A stretch of DNA of 64,000 bases from UBA4416 sp048498515 (GTDB lineage: Bacteria > Bacteroidota > Bacteroidia > B-17B0 > Aurantibacillaceae). Made by a program: the position numbers and the translations under genes. Of the stretch, positions 36,485 to 43,923 are shown piece by piece (position 1 is the stretch's first letter; each line of letters opens with the position of its first letter). The stretch spans positions 1 through 64,000 of the forward strand of contig JBEHXV010000009.1 of assembly GCA_048498515.1 (NCBI GenBank), written 5' to 3'. The notes under the pieces are model-generated. The model worked only from the letters and a program-made list of their open reading frames with translations, was not told the origin of the DNA and did not search any database.

Positions 36485-38314
36485 ATGGAACTACTGAAAA
36501 CCAATAAATCGTTGCGCTTTATAAAAACAAGCTCTGCTTATGTACTGTTTCTTCTATTACTCATTTCCACTGATGTGTTAGCAAGGGCCGGAGGCGGAGG
36601 CGGTGGACATGGAGGTGGCGGAGGCCACAGTGGTGGTGGGCACAGCTTTGGCGGAGGCCATGGTTTTGGCGGCAGTCATAGTGGCGGTGGCAGCGATCCC
36701 GGGGTAATTGTAGTTATTCTTGTAGTTCTTGCCTTTCTAGCGATAAAATATTATTTTGAAAAAAAACAAAGCGTTTTAAATAATGTATCCAAACTTCATT
36801 GGCTAAATTTCGACGCGGCAAAGGTAAACGCGGCAGCGGCTAGCATCCCAGGTTTTGACTTTACCGACTTTTATACAAAAGTAGAAACGGCCTTTCATAA
36901 AATACAGGATGCCTGGGCTGAACAGGACCTTAAGCCCGTTCGCCAGTTTATTTCCGATGGTGTTTACCAGCGTTTTCACGCGCAATTTATGATGATGAAT
37001 GAATTGCAGCAGCGCAACCGGCTCAGTAATATAAGGCTTTTAAAAAGGCAACTTGTAGCTTGTGAAAACGACGGGGGGTTTTATGTATTGCACATGCAGA
37101 TCAGCGCCAGCAATACGGATTATTTTGAATCGAAACGCTTTGAAGAGCTGACCAGTGGTGGCGACGAAACCTATACCGAATACTGGACCTTTGTAAAAAA
37201 AGTAGGAACGTCAACCGGCAGTAATATATTTGAAGGAGAGAAGTGTCCTAATTGTGGCGATTCTACAAAAAATAAACTGGGCGAGGTGAGCATTTGCCCA
37301 AACTGCAAAACACAAATCAACAATGGCGATTATGACTGGATCCTCTCCGAAATTACCCAGGCCGAAGAATTTGCCGGCAGTTATTACAAACTCACAGAAC
37401 GACAAAAATTTTATAAGAAGCTGGCTTCTGCAAATCATACGGGCCACGAATATTCGGCACAGTATATTGAGGACAAAGCATCCAATGCTTACCTGCAGAT
37501 CAGGATCGCGCAAGCCTTATGCGATGAGAAACGGATCCAGCGCTTTTGCTCACACGGTTTTATGCAGAATGTAAAAACCAGGTTTAATAAGCCATTCCTG
37601 TATAACCGCTTGTATACTAAAACCGTTGACCTCATCAACATGTATGAGAATGCGAATACCATTTTTGCCGTGGTTTCCGTTTCATGTACCAAACAGAAAG
37701 TAAGCATTGAAGGCGACACGCTGAATTTGATTGATAAATGGCCGGTTGACATACAGGAGTTCATGATCCTGAGCCGCTCCAAAAACAGTACAGCCAATAA
37801 ATACAGTGCCATGGCCCACAATTGCTCAAATTGCGGTGCTCCGGTTGAAGACTCCCTGCAGCTCACCTGCAACTACTGCCAGTCGGCCTTAAATGATAAC
37901 AGCAAAGATTGGATCGTAGAGAAACTGCTTTCCAAAAAAGAATACATATCATTTAAACAAGGTCTCGAAAACACTGTCAATACTAAAAAGCAGGAACAAA
38001 GCCTGGAAAAGGACAACTGGCAAATGAGGGATTATGCTTTAAATAACATGATGTTGATGGTGATGTGTGATGGAACTGTAAGTGATGCAGAGACGGCTTA
38101 CCTGAACAGCATGGCTAAAAAACTGGGCTTCAATTCTAAAAAAATAGCGGAATTATTTAACCAGGTTAAAGCAAGCCGGTTGAGTTTAAAAATGCCAGCC
38201 GAGCCCGAGAAACGCGAAAAGGTGTTACAGCTCATGCGTAAGGTTGCCGAGGCGGATGGTGATTTCAGCAGTATTGAAAAAGCCCTGCTGGCTGAAGCCG
38301 AGAATATGATGTAA
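36485..38314 (+). CDS. Tim44-like / double zinc-ribbon / TerB-like membrane protein, copy 2
   Basis: A 609-residue tandem paralogue of the preceding protein, 29 bases downstream. Both zinc ribbons begin at the same residue numbers (Cys254 and Cys447), so no indels separate the copies over most of their length. The main difference is the N-terminal linker, here a Gly/His/Ser tract (GGGHGGGGGHSGGGHSFGG), which could bind metal, before the transmembrane helix VIVVILVVLAFLAIKYYF. Tim44-like motif AFHKIQDAWAEQDLKPVRQF and the C-terminal TerB-like region (NMMLMVMCDGTVSDAE) are intact. The pair may form a heteromer. Confidence 0.8.
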   Translation: MELLKTNKSLRFIKTSSAYVLFLLLLISTDVLARAGGGGGGHGGGGGHSGGGHSFGGGHGFGGSHSGGGSDPGVIVVILVVLAFLAIKYYFEKKQSVLNNVSKLHWLNFDAAKVNAAAASIPGFDFTDFYTKVETAFHKIQDAWAEQDLKPVRQFISDGVYQRFHAQFMMMNELQQRNRLSNIRLLKRQLVACENDGGFYVLHMQISASNTDYFESKRFEELTSGGDETYTEYWTFVKKVGTSTGSNIFEGEKCPNCGDSTKNKLGEVSICPNCKTQINNGDYDWILSEITQAEEFAGSYYKLTERQKFYKKLASANHTGHEYSAQYIEDKASNAYLQIRIAQALCDEKRIQRFCSHGFMQNVKTRFNKPFLYNRLYTKTVDLINMYENANTIFAVVSVSCTKQKVSIEGDTLNLIDKWPVDIQEFMILSRSKNSTANKYSAMAHNCSNCGAPVEDSLQLTCNYCQSALNDNSKDWIVEKLLSKKEYISFKQGLENTVNTKKQEQSLEKDNWQMRDYALNNMMLMVMCDGTVSDAETAYLNSMAKKLGFNSKKIAELFNQVKASRLSLKMPAEPEKREKVLQLMRKVAEADGDFSSIEKALLAEAENMM

Positions 38315-38365
38315 TAGCCTTACGATATACCATAAAATAGTTTTTTTATAATTGGTGCATATCAC

Positions 38366-38373
38366 TACATTTG
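38366..38373 (+). promoter_or_regulatory. -7 promoter box of metF
   Basis: TACATTTG, exact TAnnTTTG, 17 bases before the ATG at 38391. Its position inside the longer open frame supports the internal ATG as the real start. Confidence 0.6.
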
Positions 38374-38390
38374 TGCTCTATTTCTACTAT

Positions 38391-39344
38391 ATGAAAATTA
38401 CCGAACATCTGAAATCTGCGAAAGAAACCTTATTTTCCATTGAAATTCTTCCTCCCCTGAAAGGGAAAAGCATCCAATCCATTTTTGATGGCATTGATCC
38501 TTTAATGGAATTTAAGCCCGCGTTTGTGGACGTAACTTACCACCGCGAGGAATACATTTACAAAAAACGTGATGGTGGTTACCTTGAAAAGGTAAGCATT
38601 CGCAAGCGCCCCGGAACGGTTGGCATTTGCGCCGCCATTATGAATAAGTACGACGTGGAAGCCGTACCACATATTATTTGCGGCGGCTTTACCCGTGAGG
38701 AAACAGAGAATGCCCTGATCGACCTCCAGTTCCTTGGAGTTGACAATGTACTGGCCCTACGTGGCGATAGCATTAAAACCGAGTCGCAGTTTGTACCGGA
38801 ACCGGCCGGCCACAATTATGCCATTGACCTGGTAAAACAGATCAAGGACATGAATAACGGCATTTACCTGGACGATGAAATGAAGGACGCCTCGCCTACC
38901 AATTTTTGCATGGGCATTGCCGGTTATCCTGAAAAACATTTTGAAGCGCCAAACTTATACAGCGATATGAAATGGTTGAAAGCGAAGGTTGATGCCGGCG
39001 CTGATTACATTGTCACGCAAATGTTCTTTGATAATAAAAAGTATTTTGAGTTTGTAGACCTTTGCCGAAAGAACGATATTCACGTACCAATTATCCCGGG
39101 ACTAAAGATCCTGAGCTCACGCTCGCAGTTAATTGCCCTGCCTAAGGTCTTCCACATCGACCTGCCACAAGACCTGTTTGTTGAACTGGAAAAATGCAAG
39201 GACGATAAAGCCATTAAAGAAGTGGGCATTAAATGGTGCATTGAACAAAGCAAGGAGCTGAAAAAAGCAAACGTTCCATGCCTGCACTACTATACCATGG
39301 GCACATCCGAAAGCACTAAAAAAGTAGCGAAAGAGGTGTTTTAA
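38391..39344 (+). CDS. metF: Methylenetetrahydrofolate reductase
   Basis: A 317-residue flavin-dependent reductase of 5,10-methylene-THF to 5-methyl-THF for methionine synthesis. The TIM-barrel motifs are present: FSIEILPPLKG with the catalytic Glu, VDVTYHRE, DNVLALRGDSIK, AGADYIVTQMFFDNKKYFEF and IPIIPGLKIL. The ATG at 38391 gives the family's start (MKITEHLKSAKET); 13 extra in-frame codons upstream lie under the promoter. Upstream is only a short leader, too short for a riboswitch. Confidence 0.96.
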   Translation: MKITEHLKSAKETLFSIEILPPLKGKSIQSIFDGIDPLMEFKPAFVDVTYHREEYIYKKRDGGYLEKVSIRKRPGTVGICAAIMNKYDVEAVPHIICGGFTREETENALIDLQFLGVDNVLALRGDSIKTESQFVPEPAGHNYAIDLVKQIKDMNNGIYLDDEMKDASPTNFCMGIAGYPEKHFEAPNLYSDMKWLKAKVDAGADYIVTQMFFDNKKYFEFVDLCRKNDIHVPIIPGLKILSSRSQLIALPKVFHIDLPQDLFVELEKCKDDKAIKEVGIKWCIEQSKELKKANVPCLHYYTMGTSESTKKVAKEVF

Positions 39345-39363
39345 TAAAAAACGAAAAACAATG

Positions 39364-39398
39364 AAAAGCGTTCCAATAATTATTGGAACGCTTTTTTT
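39364..39398 (+). terminator. Terminator of metF
   Basis: A perfect palindrome (AAAAGCGTTCCAATAA and its complement) followed by T7. Confidence 0.9.
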
Positions 39399-39516
39399 AT
39401 GCCATCACTTATCCCAAAACCGCCGCCACTTATTAGTTTAAAGCTGCCTGTTGCCAATCTCGCCAAATAGTGAGGAATGCATGTTCTAATTTTATAGCAG
39501 AATAAAACTCACTGTT

Positions 39517-42465
39517 ATGAAAAAACTATTGACCCTATTGGCTTTATGGCTTTGCCTGGCAAACCTCAAAGCGCAAACTACAGTTACCATTGCCGATACC
39601 GCTTTTGCTCATTGGTTACGCGTCAACATTCCGGCTGCGATGAGCGGTGACCAAATGGATACCACTCACATTGCTGTAACCTCCATGAAATACATGGATG
39701 TGCAAAACTTTGACATCGTTAACCTGGATGGCGTCCAGTATTTCGACTCACTCACTACATTGGATTGCAGCAATAATAATTTCGACTCTGTTATTTTACG
39801 GGTTACCACTATTCCAGCGCTACCTCCAAGGCTCACCACCTTTATCTGTACCCATAATGCGTTAACAAACCTGCCGGTGCTTCCAAACGGCTTAACGGCT
39901 TTAAATTGCACTTTCAATCCCCTGACTCACTTACCGGCACTGCCTGTAACACTTAAAAGCATTGAGTGCCTTAACGACAGCCTCACCGGGATCCCAACAT
40001 TGCCCGATTCACTAATTACATTTGATTGTAGTAATAATTTTATCGACAGCCTGCCGGCATTGCCCTTAAAACTTGTCACTTTAACATGCAAAGGCAATTT
40101 GCTCACTGCCCTTCCGGCGTTACCCGATTCGTTAAGCACCCTTGCCTGCGATTTTAACCAATTACAAAGTTTACCGGCTTTACCCGATTCATTAAATAAC
40201 CTTAATTGTACCAGTAATCATTTAACAGCACTTCCTGCACTGCCAAATGCTTTAGTTAATATGGACTGCTCTGCTAACCAGATCACAGTTCTTCCGGCTC
40301 TGCCTCCAAATTTACCTTCCTTGCTTTGCAGCAGCAATCAACTCACCACTTTACCGACATTACCTAATTCAATCACCTTTATTGATTGTTCACAAAACAA
40401 CATCAATGTACTTCCAACACTTCCAAACGCATTACACAAACTTAACTGTTTCCACAATGCATTACCTGTGTTACCTGCATTACCAACTACATTGGAAATT
40501 TTATACTGCAACCATAACCAGTTAACTGTTCTTCCTGCATTACCTGCTTCACTGCTTGAAATAGACTGTAGCGAGAATTTACTGCCACTACTCCCGGCAT
40601 TACCCAATGCATTAAGCAAATTGATGTGTTTTACCAACGCATTACCTGCTCTTCCTGCTTTACCTTCTTCCCTGAATGTACTATCCTGTAGTTCAAATCA
40701 ACTCACTACTTTGCCTCCTTTGCCAGCTTCTTTGGGATTGCTGGGTTGCTCATATAATCAACTGGACAGCTTACCGGCATTACCAAATTCCTTAGGTTAT
40801 CTGGCCTGTGATAATAACTCACTGACAGTTCTGCCAGCATTGCCAAATTCTTTAATTGTTTTATATTGCTACAGGAACCAGCTCACCGCTTTGCCTGTTC
40901 TACCTGCAAGTTTAGGCACATTAGAATGCAGTTATAATAACATCCACTGTTTTGATCCCTTTCCAAATATTTATGATGTCTTTAATATTTCCAATAACCC
41001 TTTTAGCTGCATCCCGAACTATATTCCTTCCATGGATGCCGCTACCCTGAACATCCCGCTTTGCCAGGCAGGCAATCCTTTTGGCTGTCCGACAACCTAT
41101 GGCATCGTTGGCTTTGCTTACCGCGACAACAACACAACCTGTTTAAAAGACAGCGCGGATACAGGGCTTAGAAATGTGCCAATGAAAATTTACGATTCTT
41201 CTTCCAATTTAAAATCAACCACCTTTACTGCGCTGAACGGCGTGTACCAGTTCCTGGATTCGGCTGCTGTATATACCGTAAAGGTTGATACCGTTGGTAA
41301 ACCATTCGAGGCCTCATGTATATACCCTGGATTGGACAGTACCGTAAATGTTGCCATTCTCGATACTAATGTGAATTTTGGTTTACGCTGTAAAGCCGGT
41401 TTTGATGTGGGTGTGCAATGTGTAACACATGGTGGAATTGTCTTTCCGGGCCAGGTGCATACCTTATTGGTGAATGCAGGCGATCTTTCCAGATGGTACA
41501 ATTTAAGCTGCGCCTCGGGCATAAGCGGCACAGTGAAAATAGAAGTTCATGGTCCTGTGGCCTATATGGGTCCTGCAGCTGGTGCTTTAACCCCAAATGT
41601 TTCGGGAAATGTATTCACCTACAGCATTAGCGATTTTGGCACCATCCAAAACTCCACTAGCTTTAATATCCTGCTGCAGCCTTTTGCAACGGCACAGGAT
41701 GGCGACCCGGTGTGTATCACTGTAAAAGTAACCCCATTAGCCGGCGATAATAATCCGTCAAATAATCTTTATACTACCTGCTACCGGGTTGTCAATTCGC
41801 ATGATCCTAATATTAAAGAAACCTATCCTGAAGAAGTGGAACCAAACTATAACGACTGGCTCAGCTACACCATCCATTTTCAAAATACGGGAAGCGCGCC
41901 GGCCTTTAATATCCGCCTGGCCGACACACTGGACCAGGATCTTGATCTTAGCACCTTCCAGGTTACAGGCTACAGTCACGAAAACACCGCAACCTTAAAG
42001 GGGCGGGTACTCACCGTGCAGTATGCCAACATTATGTTGCCAGACAGCATGAGCGATCCAGAGGGCTCCATAGGTTTTATACAATACCGCCTGAAACCAA
42101 AATCAACCTGGACCGATTCGCGCAAAATAAAAAACACGGCTTACATCTATTTCGATTTTAATGCTCCAATTGTTACCAATAGTACTTATAACGAGATCAT
42201 GAAAGTAACCAGCCTGACGGAAAAAAACGAAAGTGTAACCGCACTGTATCCAAATCCTTCCAACGGTTCATTCACTATTGAACTTAGCAGTAAAGAAAAA
42301 CAAACGTTACAGTTATTTGACATTATGGGCAATATGGCATTATCTCAAATCATCGACAATGGCAAAGCCACGATCGATGCCGGTCATTTAGCCGCGGGTG
42401 TTTATACCATTAGCATTAAAGGCGGCAATGCTGTCATTACTAAAAAACTGTTGATTGTGAAGTAG
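39517..42465 (+). CDS. T9SS-secreted leucine-rich-repeat protein (LPX type)
   Basis: A 982-residue exported protein (signal peptide ending LKAQ). After a 90-residue cap, residues 109-468 consist of exactly 18 uninterrupted 20-residue repeats of the form 'L.C..N.LT.LPALP.SL..', preceded and followed by degenerate units. This LPX pattern resembles the LRRs of YopM/IpaH effectors, but with a Cys in the LxC position. Next comes a carboxypeptidase-like beta domain (about 520-610), a repeat domain of the DUF7619/DUF11 kind (about 750-900: NDWLSYTIHFQNTGSAPAFN, YIYFDFNAPIVTNS), and a type A T9SS sorting domain (ALYPNPSNGSFTIEL...AAGVYTISI). Probably a surface protein-binding or carbohydrate-binding scaffold. 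Confidence 0.92.
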   Translation: MKKLLTLLALWLCLANLKAQTTVTIADTAFAHWLRVNIPAAMSGDQMDTTHIAVTSMKYMDVQNFDIVNLDGVQYFDSLTTLDCSNNNFDSVILRVTTIPALPPRLTTFICTHNALTNLPVLPNGLTALNCTFNPLTHLPALPVTLKSIECLNDSLTGIPTLPDSLITFDCSNNFIDSLPALPLKLVTLTCKGNLLTALPALPDSLSTLACDFNQLQSLPALPDSLNNLNCTSNHLTALPALPNALVNMDCSANQITVLPALPPNLPSLLCSSNQLTTLPTLPNSITFIDCSQNNINVLPTLPNALHKLNCFHNALPVLPALPTTLEILYCNHNQLTVLPALPASLLEIDCSENLLPLLPALPNALSKLMCFTNALPALPALPSSLNVLSCSSNQLTTLPPLPASLGLLGCSYNQLDSLPALPNSLGYLACDNNSLTVLPALPNSLIVLYCYRNQLTALPVLPASLGTLECSYNNIHCFDPFPNIYDVFNISNNPFSCIPNYIPSMDAATLNIPLCQAGNPFGCPTTYGIVGFAYRDNNTTCLKDSADTGLRNVPMKIYDSSSNLKSTTFTALNGVYQFLDSAAVYTVKVDTVGKPFEASCIYPGLDSTVNVAILDTNVNFGLRCKAGFDVGVQCVTHGGIVFPGQVHTLLVNAGDLSRWYNLSCASGISGTVKIEVHGPVAYMGPAAGALTPNVSGNVFTYSISDFGTIQNSTSFNILLQPFATAQDGDPVCITVKVTPLAGDNNPSNNLYTTCYRVVNSHDPNIKETYPEEVEPNYNDWLSYTIHFQNTGSAPAFNIRLADTLDQDLDLSTFQVTGYSHENTATLKGRVLTVQYANIMLPDSMSDPEGSIGFIQYRLKPKSTWTDSRKIKNTAYIYFDFNAPIVTNSTYNEIMKVTSLTEKNESVTALYPNPSNGSFTIELSSKEKQTLQLFDIMGNMALSQIIDNGKATIDAGHLAAGVYTISIKGGNAVITKKLLIVK

Positions 42466-42571
42466 ATCGTTCTTTAAATTTACAACTACATGCGCAGGGC
42501 TCTTCAGGCCCTGTGTTTGTTTTATACCCTGCTTGTTAATTTTTTTGGCTCCAACAAGTAGCATTTTCTAT

Positions 42572-42579
42572 TATCTTTG
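42572..42579 (+). promoter_or_regulatory. -7 promoter box of purM
   Basis: TATCTTTG, exact TAnnTTTG, 20 bases before the ATG at 42600. Confidence 0.6.
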
Positions 42580-42599
42580 AACTTTATTAGCTCAAAATA

Positions 42600-43799
42600 A
42601 TGTCAGACCTTAAATATAATTTGCGCGGCGTTTCGGCATCCAAGGAGGATGTTCACAATGCCATCTCCAATATTGATAAAGGCTTATTCCCGCAGGCTTT
42701 TTGCAAAATTGTTCCCGATCACTTAACCGGGAGCGATGAGCATTGCATTATCATGCATGCCGATGGGGCCGGCACTAAATCATCGCTGGCATACACCTAT
42801 TGGAAAGAAACCGGCGATTTGGGCGTTTGGAAAGGAATTGCACAGGATGCGGTTATCATGAACATTGACGACCTGATTTGCGTAGGTGCTACCGATAATA
42901 TTTTACTGTCGTCTACCATTGGACGTAATAAAGGTTTAATTCCGGGTGAAGTGATCTCCGCTATCATCAACGGAACGGAAGAAGTGTTGCAAAACCTGCG
43001 CGATAATGGCATCGACATCCGCTCAACGGGTGGCGAAACAGCCGATGTGGGCGACCTGGTGCGTACTTTAATTGTGGACAGTACCGTAGTTTGCCGCATG
43101 AAAAAAACGGACGTGATCTCTAATCACCAGATAAAGGCAGGCGATGTGATTGTTGGACTGGCCTCTTCAGGAAAAGCAAGTTACGAAACGGAATACAATG
43201 GCGGCATGGGAAGCAATGGGCTTACCAGCGCGCGACATGATGTATTTGGCAAAGCCATCGCCGAAAAATTTCCTGAATCGTATGATAATGCCCTGCCAAA
43301 GGAAGTAACCTATTGCGGACAAATGAACCTCACCGATCTTGTAGATGTGTCGTACACCGACGCTAAGGGAAATAGTGTAAGCGAAAAAATAACCGCCGGA
43401 AAACTGGTCCTATCTCCTACCCGCACGTACGCTCCGGTTGTCAAAAAAATACTCTCGTCACTAGGTACAAAAATAAGTGGCATAGTACATTGCAGTGGCG
43501 GCGCGCAAACCAAAGTATTGCATTTTGTAGAAGGCGTTCACATCATTAAAAACAATTTATTTCCTTTGCCTCCTTTGTTTAAACTCATTCATGAACAAAG
43601 TAAAACCGATTACAAGGAAATGTACAAGGTGTTTAACATGGGGCACCGCCTTGAAGTGTATTTACCTGAAGAACTGGCACAGGAAGTTATTTCCATCTCC
43701 AGATCATTCAATATCGACGCGCAAATTATAGGGCGTGTGGAAAAACACGAGGGCAAAAAAGTGACCATTGAGTCGGAGTTCGGGAAGTTTGAGTATTGA
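42600..43799 (+). CDS. purM: Phosphoribosylformylglycinamidine cyclo-ligase (AIR synthetase)
   Basis: A 399-residue ATP-dependent enzyme that closes the imidazole ring in purine synthesis. The family pattern is clear: IIMHADGAGTKSSLAY, GIAQDAVIMNIDDLICVGA, STGGETADVGDLV, GDVIVGLASSGKASYETEYNGGMGSNGL and VFNMGHRLEVYLP. It is about 50 residues longer than E. coli PurM, as usual in Bacteroidota. Single gene with its own promoter, followed by a palindromic repeat that may double as a terminator. Confidence 0.95.
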   Translation: MSDLKYNLRGVSASKEDVHNAISNIDKGLFPQAFCKIVPDHLTGSDEHCIIMHADGAGTKSSLAYTYWKETGDLGVWKGIAQDAVIMNIDDLICVGATDNILLSSTIGRNKGLIPGEVISAIINGTEEVLQNLRDNGIDIRSTGGETADVGDLVRTLIVDSTVVCRMKKTDVISNHQIKAGDVIVGLASSGKASYETEYNGGMGSNGLTSARHDVFGKAIAEKFPESYDNALPKEVTYCGQMNLTDLVDVSYTDAKGNSVSEKITAGKLVLSPTRTYAPVVKKILSSLGTKISGIVHCSGGAQTKVLHFVEGVHIIKNNLFPLPPLFKLIHEQSKTDYKEMYKVFNMGHRLEVYLPEELAQEVISISRSFNIDAQIIGRVEKHEGKKVTIESEFGKFEY

Positions 43800-43809
43800 T
43801 TAAACGATT

Positions 43810-43913
43810 CTGTTAGTTCGAGTAGCGAAACAACGTGAAGCGTATCGAGAACTCGTCCCTGAAATCACTTCTCGATACATTCCTCCTGTTGTCGGAATTA
43901 CTCGAAGTGACAG
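43810..43913. repeat. Long imperfect palindromic repeat, copy 1 (TTCGAGTAGCGAA type)
   Basis: Left half begins CTGTTAGTTCGAGTAGCGAA, right half ends ATTACTCGAAGTGACAG; they fold into a roughly 45-bp imperfect stem. The same element occurs after uvrC at 49471-49571. It sits between convergent genes. Confidence 0.75.
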
Positions 43914-43923
43914 AGGCTAAGCA

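Noticed and set aside
38341..38390. SAM riboswitch upstream of metF
   Set aside because: The promoter leaves only about 10-15 bases of leader, too short for any known methionine-related riboswitch.
39841..40920. CRISPR-like array with 60-bp periodicity
   Set aside because: The period is due to protein-level 20-residue repeats in an open frame; there are no identical direct repeats with unique spacers.
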